This document shows, one piece after another, positions 5,445 through 13,300 of a DNA stretch of 14,305 bases. Made by a program: the position numbers and the translations under genes. The stretch's first letter is position 1. Each line of letters begins with the position of its first letter. Below the pieces are notes generated by a model, which was not told where the DNA came from, did no database searches, and was given only the letters and a program-made list of their open reading frames with translations. This stretch comes from Acidovorax delafieldii (GTDB lineage: Bacteria > Pseudomonadota > Gammaproteobacteria > Burkholderiales > Burkholderiaceae_C), in the NCBI GenBank assembly GCA_002377855.1, contig DFQQ01000028.1, positions 1-14,305 of the forward strand. Direction: 5' to 3'.

Positions 5445-6929
5445 ATGAAGATCATCATCCTCGGTGCAGGCCGTGTGGGCGAGAGTGTGGCCGACAGCCT
5501 GGTGTCTGAGCGCAACGACATCACCGTCATTGACACCAACGCCGAGCGCCTGCGCGACCTGGAGTCGCGTTTTGACCTGCGCGGCGTGGTGGGCAGTGGC
5601 ATTGAACCGGCCGTGCTGGCCGAGGCCGGGGCGCGCGACACCGATTTGCTGATCGCCTGCGCGGCGCAGGACGAGACCAACCTGGTGTGCTGCAAGATCG
5701 CGCAGCTGATGTTCAGCATCCCCACCCGCATTGCGCGGGTGCGCTCACTGGGTTTCCAGTGCGACACCCGGCTGCTGGGCCCCGAGGGCTTTGGGGTTGA
5801 CCGCATCATCTGCCCCGAAGAATCCCTCACGCGCTACATCGGCAAGCTCATTGACTACCCCGAGGCCATGCAGGTGCGCGAGTTTGCGGGCGGGCGTGCC
5901 TGCCTGGTGTCGGTGCGTGCACGGCATGGCGCACCCATGGTGAGCCACACCATCGCCGAGCTGCGTGAAAGTTCGCCCGATGTGGCGGTGCGGCTGGTGG
6001 CCATTTACCGGCGTTTTCCGGACGAGCCCGACCGTTTTGTGGCCTGCGCGGGCGACACGCGCATCGAGCCGGGCGACGAGGTGTTTGTGCTGGCTGCGCA
6101 GGAGCACATTGCACATGTGCTGTCGGCCCTGCACCGGCGCGATGCACGCACCGCGCCGCCGGTGCGCCGCATCATGATCGCGGGCGGCGACCGCGTGGGC
6201 CTGCGCCTGGCGCAGCAACTGGCCCAGTACGACGGTCGTTTTCATTTGAAGATCATTGAGTCCAATCCGCAGCGTTGTGTGGAACTGGCTTCGGTCCTGC
6301 CCCCTGAGGTGCTGGTGCTGCAGGGCGAAACCACCGACGAAGACCTGCTGGGCGACGAAGGTGTGGAGGAAGTGGATCTTTTCCTGGCGCTGACCGAGGA
6401 CGACGAAGACAACATCATGTCGTGTCTGCTGGCCAAACGCATGGGTGCCAACCGCGTGCTGGCACTCATCAACCGTCGCAGCTATGCCGACCTGATGCAC
6501 GGCACGCAGATCGACATTGCCCTGTCGCCTGCGCAGGCCATGCTGGGCGAGCTGCTGGCCTACGTGCGCCAGGGCGATGTGCAGGCGGTGCACAGCCTGC
6601 GCCGGGGCGTGGCCGAGGCGCTGGAGATCGTGGTCCGCGGGGATCGCAAGAGTTCGCGCGTGGTGGGGCGCAAGGTCAGTGAGCTGCCCCTGCCGCGCGA
6701 TGTGCACATCGGCCTCATCGTGCGGGGCCTGCCCGACCGCACCCAGGCGATGGAGCCTGCCCAAGGGCAGGCGCCCGGGCAGGGCGAGCCGCTGCCCGAG
6801 CCTGAGGTGATCATTCCGCGCAGCTCTACCGTGCTGGAGAGCAACGACCACGTGGTGTTCTTCCTGCCCCACAAGCGCCTGGTGCGCGATGTGGAAAAGC
6901 TCTTCCGCGTGAGCGCCACGTTCTTCTGA
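5445..6929 (+). CDS. trkA: Trk potassium uptake NAD-binding subunit TrkA
   Basis: TrkA is the cytoplasmic regulatory ring that gates the TrkH channel in response to nucleotides. The 494 residues hold two tandem RCK units. The first Rossmann motif is Gly-Ala-Gly-Arg-Val-Gly at 7-12 with Asp30 as ribose ligand, followed by a C-terminal RCK lobe at about 140-225. The second unit starts at 242, with Glu272 at the ribose position. Its glycine motif reads Gly-Gly-Asp-Arg-Val-Gly (247-252), so the middle glycine of GxGxxG is replaced by Asp249. The protein is about 36 residues longer than E. coli TrkA (458), mostly through a Pro/Gln/Gly-rich insert near 429-455 in the last RCK_C lobe. AAGG at 5434-5437 lies 7 bases before the ATG. 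trkH follows after 19 bp, which fits an operon. Confidence 0.95.
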   Translation: MKIIILGAGRVGESVADSLVSERNDITVIDTNAERLRDLESRFDLRGVVGSGIEPAVLAEAGARDTDLLIACAAQDETNLVCCKIAQLMFSIPTRIARVRSLGFQCDTRLLGPEGFGVDRIICPEESLTRYIGKLIDYPEAMQVREFAGGRACLVSVRARHGAPMVSHTIAELRESSPDVAVRLVAIYRRFPDEPDRFVACAGDTRIEPGDEVFVLAAQEHIAHVLSALHRRDARTAPPVRRIMIAGGDRVGLRLAQQLAQYDGRFHLKIIESNPQRCVELASVLPPEVLVLQGETTDEDLLGDEGVEEVDLFLALTEDDEDNIMSCLLAKRMGANRVLALINRRSYADLMHGTQIDIALSPAQAMLGELLAYVRQGDVQAVHSLRRGVAEALEIVVRGDRKSSRVVGRKVSELPLPRDVHIGLIVRGLPDRTQAMEPAQGQAPGQGEPLPEPEVIIPRSSTVLESNDHVVFFLPHKRLVRDVEKLFRVSATFF

Positions 6930-6948
6930 CGCAGAAAAAGAATCCGCC

Positions 6949-8415
6949 ATGGTGGACATGTTTCCTGTTCTGCGCGTGCTGGGCATTCTGGTGGTGATCT
7001 TCGCGTCGTCCCTGTGCCTGCCCTTGGCCGTTTCGTGGTGGACGCGCGACGGCGTGTGGTTCGTGTACCCCATGTCCATGGCGGCCACGGTGTTCGTGGG
7101 CACGTGGCTGTGGTGGAGCTTTCGTTTTTTTCGACGCGAGCTGCAGGCCCGCCACGGCGTCATTTTGGTGTCGCTGGTCTGGTTGATGCTGCCGCTGTTT
7201 GCGGCGCTGCCGTTGATGCTGGCGGGGCACTACACAGGGCGGCCGCTGTCGTTCACGCATGCGTACTTCGAGGCCGTTTCCGGCCTGACCACCACGGGAT
7301 CCACGGTGATGAGCGGGCTGGACAGGCTGCCGGTTTCCGTCAACATCTGGCGCACGTTTTTGCAGTGGCTGGGCGGCATGGGCATTTTGATTCTGGCGGT
7401 GGCCGTGCTGCCCCTGCTGGGCGTGGGTGGCAGCCAGCTCTTCAAGGCCGAGGCCGCCGGGCCGGTGAAGGATGCCAAACTCACGCCGCGCATGACGGGC
7501 ACTGCCAAAGGCCTGTGGGGCGTGTATGCGTTGTTTTCGTCGGCCTGTGCGCTGGCGTACTGGCTGGGCGGCATGGCGCCGCTGGACGCTGTGATGCACA
7601 TGTTCACCACCGTCAGCCTGGGCGGGTTGTCGCCGTATGACGCGAGTTTTGGGCACTTCCACTCGCCATTGCTGGAAGCCATTGCCGTGGTCTTCATGCT
7701 GGTGGCCAGCTGCAACTTTGCGCTGTATTTCGTGGCCCTTCGCAAGGGGGACTGGCGCGGCTTCTGGCGCGACCCCGAACTGCGCGCCACGCTGGGCACA
7801 CTGATCGTCGGGGGCCTCGTGGTGTCGGTGTTGCTGTGGGCCAAAGGTGTGTACGAGCCGCTGCATGCCCTGCGCCACGGCATGTTCAATGTGATATCGA
7901 TCGCCACCACCACCGGCTACGCCACGGTCGACTACCTGGGCTGGCCCGTGTTTGCGCCTGTGCTGATGCTGCTGCTGTCGGGCGTGGCCACCAGCGCGGG
8001 GTCGACCGGTTGCGGCATCAAGATGGTGCGCATGCTCATCCTGGTCAAACAGGCCCGCCGCGAGATGACGCGGCTGGTGCACCCGCGCGCGGTGCAGCCG
8101 GTGCGTCTGGGCAGCGGCGTGGTGGACAACCGTGTGATCTTCTCGGTGTTGGCATTCATGCTGGTGTACGGCGCCACCGTGATCGGACTGAGCATGGTGC
8201 TGCTGCTGACCGATCTTGACCCAGTGACGGCATTTTCAGCCGTGCTGGCCAGCGTGAACTGCACGGGGCCAGGGCTGGGCAGTGTAGGGCCGGCATCCAA
8301 CTTTGCGGTACTCACCGATTTTCAGATCTGGGTGTGTACGCTGGCGATGCTGCTGGGGCGCCTGGAGATCCTCAGTTTCATGGCCATCCTGACCCCCGCC
8401 TTCTGGCGGCGTTGA
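6949..8415 (+). CDS. trkH: Trk potassium uptake channel-forming subunit TrkH
   Basis: TrkH is the inner-membrane K+ pore of the Trk system. At 488 residues it matches the family (E. coli TrkH 483) and is strongly hydrophobic throughout. The four pore-loop repeats are visible: Thr-Thr-Thr-Gly-Ser-Thr near residue 115, Thr-Thr-Val-Ser-Leu-Gly-Gly near 220, Thr-Thr-Thr-Gly-Tyr-Ala-Thr near 320 and Asn-Cys-Thr-Gly-Pro-Gly-Leu-Gly near 436. Each places a conserved glycine at the selectivity filter. ATG 6949 is used, and ATG 6958 in the same frame is an alternative three codons later. The ribosome binding site is a weak purine run (6932-6942). It lies 19 bp after trkA and works with it. A seven-T run at 7125-7131 encodes Phe-Phe with no frame disturbance. 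Confidence 0.96.
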   Translation: MVDMFPVLRVLGILVVIFASSLCLPLAVSWWTRDGVWFVYPMSMAATVFVGTWLWWSFRFFRRELQARHGVILVSLVWLMLPLFAALPLMLAGHYTGRPLSFTHAYFEAVSGLTTTGSTVMSGLDRLPVSVNIWRTFLQWLGGMGILILAVAVLPLLGVGGSQLFKAEAAGPVKDAKLTPRMTGTAKGLWGVYALFSSACALAYWLGGMAPLDAVMHMFTTVSLGGLSPYDASFGHFHSPLLEAIAVVFMLVASCNFALYFVALRKGDWRGFWRDPELRATLGTLIVGGLVVSVLLWAKGVYEPLHALRHGMFNVISIATTTGYATVDYLGWPVFAPVLMLLLSGVATSAGSTGCGIKMVRMLILVKQARREMTRLVHPRAVQPVRLGSGVVDNRVIFSVLAFMLVYGATVIGLSMVLLLTDLDPVTAFSAVLASVNCTGPGLGSVGPASNFAVLTDFQIWVCTLAMLLGRLEILSFMAILTPAFWRR

Positions 8416-8530
8416 GGAGCAGGGCGGCGCCTGCGCCCTATGATGGCGAAGTCGCTGAGCGGGCATTGCGAAGCAGGCAAACGGCCCCATTTCCTAAAAT
8501 CGTTTTCAATTGTGTCCCCAGAGGGCTTCT

Positions 8531-9826
8531 ATGGTTCCGCATCTCATCACGGCCCTCACGGGGCCGATCAACGAGCTTGAACAGCGCATTCTGGATTCCA
8601 TGCCGGCCATTGAGCGGTGGTTCCGCCTGGAGTGGATGGAGCACACGCCCCCGTTCTACACGTCCGTGGATATCCGCAACGCGGGCTTCAAGCTGGCGCC
8701 GGTGGATACCAACCTGTTTCCCGGCGGCTGGAACAACCTGACCAAGGAAATGCTGCCGCTGGCGGTGCAGGCGGCCATGGCCGCGATCGAGAAGATCTGC
8801 CCCGAGGCGCGCAACCTGCTGATCATTCCGGAAAACCACACCCGCAACACGTTCTACCTGGCCAACGTGGTGCAACTGCAGCGCGTCTTCAACATGGCGG
8901 GCCTGAACGTGCGTGTGGGCTCCATCAGCCCCGAAATCAAGAAGCCCACGCTGATCGAGTTGCCCAATGGAGACTCGGTCACACTGGAGCCAGTGGTTCG
9001 CACCAAGGGGCGCCTCGGGCTCAAGAACTTCGACCCCTGCACGATCCTGCTCAACAACGACCTCTCGGCCGGCGCGCCCGGTATTTTGGAAGACTTGCAC
9101 GAGCAGTATTTGCTGCCGCCCTTGCATGCAGGTTGGAGCGTGCGCAGCAAAAGCACCCACTTCAAGAACTACGAAGAGGTGGCCAAGCGCTTTGGCAAGA
9201 TGCTGGGCATCGACCCCTGGTTGGTCAATCCGATGTTCAGCCATGTGGGCGGCCTGAACTTCGCCGAGGACACGGGCGTGGACGCGTTGCAGGCGTCCAC
9301 CGACGCACTGTTGACCAAGATTCGCCGCAAGTACAAGGAATACGGCATCAACGAAAAGCCGTTCGTGGTGATCAAGCCTGACAACGGTACTTACGGCATG
9401 GGCATCATGACGGTGCGCGACGCCAAGGAGCTTGATGCGCTCAACCGCAAGACGAAGAACAAGATGGCCGTCATCAAGGACGGTCAAACCGTGTCCGACG
9501 TCATCATCCAGGAAGGCGTGCTGACCCAGGAGCGGGTGAACGACGCCGTGGCCGAACCCGTCGTGTACATGATGGACCGCTATGTGGTGGGCGGCTTCTA
9601 CCGCATGCATGCAGAGCGTGGCGTTGACGAAAACCTCAACTCGCCCGGTGCCAGCTTTGTGCCCCTGGCCTTTGAGCACAGCACCCACATGCCCCAACCG
9701 GGAGTGCGCCCGGGGGTCAGCGCACCCAACCGCTTCTATATGTATGGCGTGGTGGCTCGCCTGGCCATGCTGGCGGCCAGCTATGAACTCGAGGCGACAG
9801 ATCCTGATGCCGAGGTGTACGACTGA
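8531..9826 (+). CDS. gshA: Glutamate-cysteine ligase, PF08886 (A. ferrooxidans-type) GshA
   Basis: The enzyme joins glutamate and cysteine to gamma-glutamylcysteine with ATP, the committing step of glutathione synthesis. The 431-residue protein is not the large E. coli GshA. It matches the separate family first noted in Acidithiobacillus ferrooxidans (PF08886/TIGR02049) and common in betaproteobacteria. Recognisable segments are Asn-Leu-Phe-Pro-Gly-Gly-Trp-Asn-Asn early on, Pro-Glu-Asn-His-Thr-Arg-Asn near residue 100, and Lys282-Pro-Asp-Asn-Gly-Thr-Tyr-Gly-Met-Gly, which resembles an ATP-grasp loop. ATG 8531 has GAGGG at 8521-8525 five bases upstream. The frame reaches back to TTG 8510 but that start is less likely. 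The 115-bp gap after trkH contains TAAAAT at 8495-8500, a possible -10 without a good -35. The gene that finishes glutathione synthesis, gshB, is 3.5 kb downstream. Confidence 0.93.
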   Translation: MVPHLITALTGPINELEQRILDSMPAIERWFRLEWMEHTPPFYTSVDIRNAGFKLAPVDTNLFPGGWNNLTKEMLPLAVQAAMAAIEKICPEARNLLIIPENHTRNTFYLANVVQLQRVFNMAGLNVRVGSISPEIKKPTLIELPNGDSVTLEPVVRTKGRLGLKNFDPCTILLNNDLSAGAPGILEDLHEQYLLPPLHAGWSVRSKSTHFKNYEEVAKRFGKMLGIDPWLVNPMFSHVGGLNFAEDTGVDALQASTDALLTKIRRKYKEYGINEKPFVVIKPDNGTYGMGIMTVRDAKELDALNRKTKNKMAVIKDGQTVSDVIIQEGVLTQERVNDAVAEPVVYMMDRYVVGGFYRMHAERGVDENLNSPGASFVPLAFEHSTHMPQPGVRPGVSAPNRFYMYGVVARLAMLAASYELEATDPDAEVYD

Positions 9827-9842
9827 TGGGCTGCTTTGGCCC

Positions 9843-9860
9843 GGCCGCCCACCGGCGGCC
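9843..9860. terminator. Strong GC hairpin after gshA, possible terminator
   Basis: GGCCGCC at 9843-9849 pairs perfectly with GGCGGCC at 9854-9860 around a 4-nt loop, 17 bp after the gshA stop. There is no T tract after the stem, so it may be a terminator-like or RNA-stabilising hairpin rather than a textbook intrinsic terminator. Confidence 0.4.
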
Positions 9861-9961
9861 ATGCGCACGGTGCCGGGTCGCCATGCAGAGCGCATATGCG
9901 CCTTGGTGAGCGCGGGCTGACCTGTGCATGCCACCGATTGCCGGCCTGCGCCAGAGGGAGT

Positions 9962-10027
9962 TGTTGCAGTGCAACATCTTGAAACACCTGCCGCGAGGGC
10001 GTAGGCCGCGCAGCGCAAAATAGCGCT
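9962..10027. other. Two short inverted repeats in the kup leader
   Basis: TGTTGC 9962-9967 pairs with GCAACA 9971-9976 around a 3-nt loop. AGCGC 10012-10016 pairs with GCGCT 10023-10027 around a 6-nt AT-rich loop. Both lie in the 252-bp gap between gshA and kup, within about 120 bp of the kup start. They may be operator or leader structures. No named riboswitch is recognised, and no gene is seen in the gap. Confidence 0.35.
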
Positions 10028-10078
10028 CTCCCAAATTATGGAACCCCGCCCGGCCTGTGCGCCTGCGGGGCCGCTTCA

Positions 10079-11950
10079 GTGCAAAGCTCTTCCAAATCCT
10101 CGCTAGCAGCGCTCACGCTCGGTGCGATCGGCGTTGTTTATGGCGATATCGGCACCAGTGTGCTGTACGCAGTCAAAGAGGTGTTCGGCTCGGGGCACGT
10201 CCCCTTCACGCACGAAAACATCTACGGCATCCTCTCGATCTTCTTCTGGACCCTCACGGTCATCGTGTCGCTGAAGTACGTGGTGCTTGTGCTGCGTGCC
10301 GACAACAATGGAGAAGGCGGGTTGATCGCCATGCTGGCGCTGGCCTCCCAGGCGGTCAAAGACAAGCCGAAACTGCGGGGTGTTCTGCTCGCCGTTGGTA
10401 TTTTCGGCACCTCACTCTTTTATGGGGATGGAGTGATCACTCCCGCCATCTCAGTGCTTTCTGCGGTAGAGGGGCTGGAGGTGGTCTCCCCCCACTTCAA
10501 GAAATACGTCATCCCCCTGACGCTGGTGGTGTTGTTCTGCCTGTTTGCCGTACAAAAACGCGGCACGGGCGGTATCGGCAAGTTTTTTGGTCCCATCACA
10601 CTGGTGTGGTTTGTGACTTTGGCGGTGCTGGGGGTGTTCCACATTCAAGGGCACCCAGAAATTCTGTGGGCCATGAGCCCACACCATGCGCTGCTGTTCA
10701 TGTGGCACCAGCCGGGCACCAGCTTCATCATCCTCGGAGCGGTGGTGTTGTGCGTCACGGGTGCCGAAGCGCTTTATGCTGACTTGGGGCATTTTGGCAA
10801 GCGTCCCATCCGGCTTGCATGGTTTGGGGTGGCCATGCCGTCGCTCACGCTCAATTATTTTGGGCAGGGTGCTCTGCTGCTGGCGGAGCCGGAGGCCGTC
10901 AAAAATCCCTTCTTCATGATGGCGCCCGACTGGGCCCTGATCCCGCTGGTGGGGCTGGCCACCTTGGCCACGGTGATCGCCTCGCAAGCCTTGATCACGG
11001 GGGCCTTCAGCGTGACCAAGCAGGTCATTCAGCTGGGCTATCTTCCGCGCCTGAACATCCAGCACACCAGCGTGCGCGATACGGGGCAGATCTACATGCC
11101 CTTGGTGAACTGGGGCCTGTTTGTGGCCATCGTGCTGGCGGTGGTGATGTTCCGCTCTTCCAGCAATCTGGCTGCCGCCTATGGCATTGCTGTGACGTTG
11201 GACATGCTGATCACCACCACTTTGACGTTCTTTGTCATCCGCTACGGTTGGGGCTATCCGTTGGCCTTGTGCATCGCTGCCACGGGGAGCTTTTTTGTCG
11301 TTGACCTGGCATTCTTCGCGTCCAACCTGCTCAAGCTGCTGCAAGGCGGCTGGTTCCCGCTGATGATCGGCGGTGCGCTGTTCACATTGATGATGACCTG
11401 GAAGGAAGGGCGCCGCTTGCTCAATGCCAAGCTGCGGGACGATGCCATCGATTTGAAAGGCTTCCTGGAGTCGGTATTCATCAGTCCGCCGAGTCGGGTG
11501 GAGGGCACCGCCATTTTCTTGACGGCCGAGCCGGGAGCGGTGCCCAACGCATTGCTGCACAACCTCAAGCACAACAAGGTGCTGCATCAGCAAAACCTCT
11601 TTGTCACCGTGCGCAACCACGAGGTACCTTGGATTGGCCTGGACAAGCGCCTGCAGGTGGAGCCGCTCGGGCACGATTGCTGGCAGGTCGTGGTGCACTA
11701 CGGATTCAAGAACGACCCGGACCTGCCCCGGGCTTTGGAGTCGCTTCGCGGGCGTGGCTGCGACGTGGAGCCCATGACGACCAGCTACTTCCTGTCGCGT
11801 GACACGGTTATTCCCACTATCGGCAGCGGTATGGCCCACTGGCGCGAAAAGCTCTTCGCGCAGATGCACCACAACGCCAGCGGTGCCGCAGACTTCTTGC
11901 ACTTGCCCAACAACTCGGTAGTGGAGCTCGGCTCCAAGATTGAAATCTGA
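10079..11950 (+). CDS. kup: Low-affinity potassium transporter Kup
   Basis: Kup (TrkD) is a K+/H+ symporter of the KUP/HAK/KT family in the inner membrane. At 623 residues it matches E. coli Kup (622). The N-terminus has the family start Leu-Gly-Ala-Ile-Gly-Val-Val-Tyr-Gly-Asp-Ile-Gly-Thr-Ser (residues 14-27). About twelve hydrophobic segments follow to about residue 440, including Tyr-Gly-Asp-Gly-Val-Ile-Thr-Pro-Ala-Ile-Ser and Gly-Ala-Glu-Ala-Leu-Tyr-Ala-Asp. The last 170 residues are a soluble cytoplasmic domain. The start is GTG 10079, since the codons before it do not resemble the family and no in-frame ATG lies close upstream. The ribosome binding site is poor (GGGG at 10067-10070). The gene is separated from gshA by 252 bp, so it may have its own promoter. 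benE follows after 53 bp. Confidence 0.96.
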   Translation: MQSSSKSSLAALTLGAIGVVYGDIGTSVLYAVKEVFGSGHVPFTHENIYGILSIFFWTLTVIVSLKYVVLVLRADNNGEGGLIAMLALASQAVKDKPKLRGVLLAVGIFGTSLFYGDGVITPAISVLSAVEGLEVVSPHFKKYVIPLTLVVLFCLFAVQKRGTGGIGKFFGPITLVWFVTLAVLGVFHIQGHPEILWAMSPHHALLFMWHQPGTSFIILGAVVLCVTGAEALYADLGHFGKRPIRLAWFGVAMPSLTLNYFGQGALLLAEPEAVKNPFFMMAPDWALIPLVGLATLATVIASQALITGAFSVTKQVIQLGYLPRLNIQHTSVRDTGQIYMPLVNWGLFVAIVLAVVMFRSSSNLAAAYGIAVTLDMLITTTLTFFVIRYGWGYPLALCIAATGSFFVVDLAFFASNLLKLLQGGWFPLMIGGALFTLMMTWKEGRRLLNAKLRDDAIDLKGFLESVFISPPSRVEGTAIFLTAEPGAVPNALLHNLKHNKVLHQQNLFVTVRNHEVPWIGLDKRLQVEPLGHDCWQVVVHYGFKNDPDLPRALESLRGRGCDVEPMTTSYFLSRDTVIPTIGSGMAHWREKLFAQMHHNASGAADFLHLPNNSVVELGSKIEI

Positions 11951-11972
11951 CGATCCTTCAGTCGTCTGTGCG

Positions 11973-12001
11973 TGGCACCACCGTGCTCGCATGGGGTGCC
12001 A
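11973..12001 (+). promoter_or_regulatory. Stem that could mask the benE ribosome binding site
   Basis: TGGCACC at 11973-11979 is a perfect 7-bp complement of GGTGCCA at 11995-12001, with a 15-nt loop. The right arm includes most of GGGGTG (11993-11998), the best Shine-Dalgarno match upstream of benE ATG 12004. Folding would hide it in the kup-benE spacer. Confidence 0.4.
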
Positions 12002-12003
12002 GA

Positions 12004-13203
12004 ATGCGCGCCATGCAATTCTTCAAAGATCTCAGCCTCTCTGCGTTTGTAGCGGGCTTTGTCGCCGTGCTGGTGGGCTTCACCAGTTCGGTAGCCATCG
12101 TGTTCCAGGCGGCGCAGAGTTTTGGGGCGACGCCTGCCCAGATCACCTCCTGGATATGGGCGCTGGGTCTGGGCATGGGGCTGTGTTCGCTCGTTCCTTC
12201 GTTGGTGCTGCGCAAACCGGTGATGGTCGCCTGGTCGACCCCTGGGGCGGCCGTGCTCGCTACCGCGGGTGCGGCCGGTAGCTTCACCATGGGCGAGGCC
12301 GTGGGAGCGTTCATGGTGTGTTCAGCGCTGGTAATTCTGGTAGGCGCTACCAGGCTTCTTGAACGCGTCGCCGACCGCATTCCGATGGAGATTGCGTCTG
12401 CTCTGTTGGCAGGCGTGCTCGCCCGGTTCGGCATTCAAGCCTTTGCCGCCGCACAGACAGCGTTGCCGCTGGTGTTGCTGATGGTGGGGGCGTATGTGGT
12501 CGCACGCCGCGTGGTCCCCCGCTATGCAGTGGTCATCACCTTGGCAGCTGCCATTACCTGGGTGCTAGCGATGGGACAGATGGTCTGGTCAATGGAGCCC
12601 TTGCGGCTGGCCATGCCTGTCTTTGTCGCACCGCAGTGGAGCATCGCTGCCATCGTCAGTCTTGCTCTCCCGCTTTTCGTCGTGACGATGGCGTCACAAA
12701 ACCTCCCGGGAATCGCCGTGATTCGGGCTTCGGGGTACGAGTTACCGGTATCCCGGCTCATTACATTGACAGGACTGGCCTCGCTGATATTGGCACCCTT
12801 TGGTGCATTTGCCCTGAACTTCAGTGCTATCACCGCCGCTATCTGCATGGGGCCTGAAGCCCATGAAGACCGTGCCAGGCGCTATACCGCTGCAGCCTCC
12901 TGCGGGGGCATCTATATATTGATAGGACTGTTTGGCGCCCTGGTAACGGGACTGCTCACGTCGTTTCCTAAAGAGTTAGTGGTCGCTATCGCAGGGATTG
13001 CTTTGTTGAGCACCATTGGCAACGGCTTGGCCTCAGCTCTTCGGGACGAGGCGCACCGTGAGGCGGCGCTGATCACTTTCCTTGTCACCCTCAGCGGAAT
13101 CACATTGATGGATATCGGCTCCGCCTTTTGGGGAGTGGTCGCCGGCAGCATCGCGCTATTTGTGCAACAGTACAGGCATTCGCATCCTGACCCAACCCGC
13201 TGA
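12004..13203 (+). CDS. benE: Benzoate/H+ symporter family membrane protein (BenE/YdcO)
   Basis: The 399-residue protein is a polytopic inner-membrane transporter of the BenE family (PF03594). It lines up throughout with E. coli YdcO, including Ala-Trp-Ser-Thr-Pro-Gly-Ala-Ala near residue 77, Met-Ala-Ser-Gln-Asn-Leu-Pro-Gly-Ile-Ala near 229 and Ala-Ile-Thr-Ala-Ala-Ile-Cys with Pro-Glu-Ala-His near 280. Family members are annotated as benzoate importers, but many have no tested substrate. ATG 12004 is chosen because GGGGTG ends five bases upstream; ATG 12013 and GTG 11968 are in frame too. No benzoate or catechol gene lies nearby. Instead the gene sits between kup and gshB, 53 bp after kup. Codons such as ATA, TTA and CTA appear here but are rare in holA, trkA and trkH, which could mean later arrival or weaker selection. 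Confidence 0.88.
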   Translation: MRAMQFFKDLSLSAFVAGFVAVLVGFTSSVAIVFQAAQSFGATPAQITSWIWALGLGMGLCSLVPSLVLRKPVMVAWSTPGAAVLATAGAAGSFTMGEAVGAFMVCSALVILVGATRLLERVADRIPMEIASALLAGVLARFGIQAFAAAQTALPLVLLMVGAYVVARRVVPRYAVVITLAAAITWVLAMGQMVWSMEPLRLAMPVFVAPQWSIAAIVSLALPLFVVTMASQNLPGIAVIRASGYELPVSRLITLTGLASLILAPFGAFALNFSAITAAICMGPEAHEDRARRYTAAASCGGIYILIGLFGALVTGLLTSFPKELVVAIAGIALLSTIGNGLASALRDEAHREAALITFLVTLSGITLMDIGSAFWGVVAGSIALFVQQYRHSHPDPTR

Positions 13204-13251
13204 TGACGCGGCCCACATAGGATGCCGCGCGCTGACATGCGCTGATCTATC

Positions 13252-13271
13252 CAGGAGCTCACAATCTCCTG
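13252..13271. other. 6-bp inverted repeat upstream of gshB
   Basis: CAGGAG 13252-13257 pairs with CTCCTG 13266-13271 around an 8-nt loop, in the 97-bp gap between benE and gshB. There is no following T run. The AGGAG arm is too far (43 bases) from the gshB start to serve it as a ribosome binding site. Confidence 0.35.
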
Positions 13272-13300
13272 CAGACTTGCTCATCAACTTTTGACACACC

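Noticed and set aside
6477..6485. GCAGCTATG in trkA as another copy of the two-hairpin repeat
   Set aside because: Only the short GCAGCTAT core matches. AAGCGC is missing at the required 5-nt spacing and no second stem is present.
7125..7131. Seven-T run in trkH as a possible frameshift site
   Set aside because: The trkH frame is intact on both sides, and no overlapping alternative product or downstream stimulatory structure was evident.
8439..8444. TATGAT between trkH and gshA as a promoter -10 element
   Set aside because: No acceptable -35 element lies 16-18 bp upstream.
8438..10018. Minus-strand open frame of 526 codons antisense to gshA
   Set aside because: It lies exactly opposite a well-supported gene, has His/Val/Gly-rich low-complexity composition and no known motif. 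It is a GC-skew shadow.
10451..11992. Minus-strand open frame of 513 codons antisense to kup
   Set aside because: It is His/Gln-rich and mirrors the transmembrane codons of kup. No start signal or family resemblance was found.
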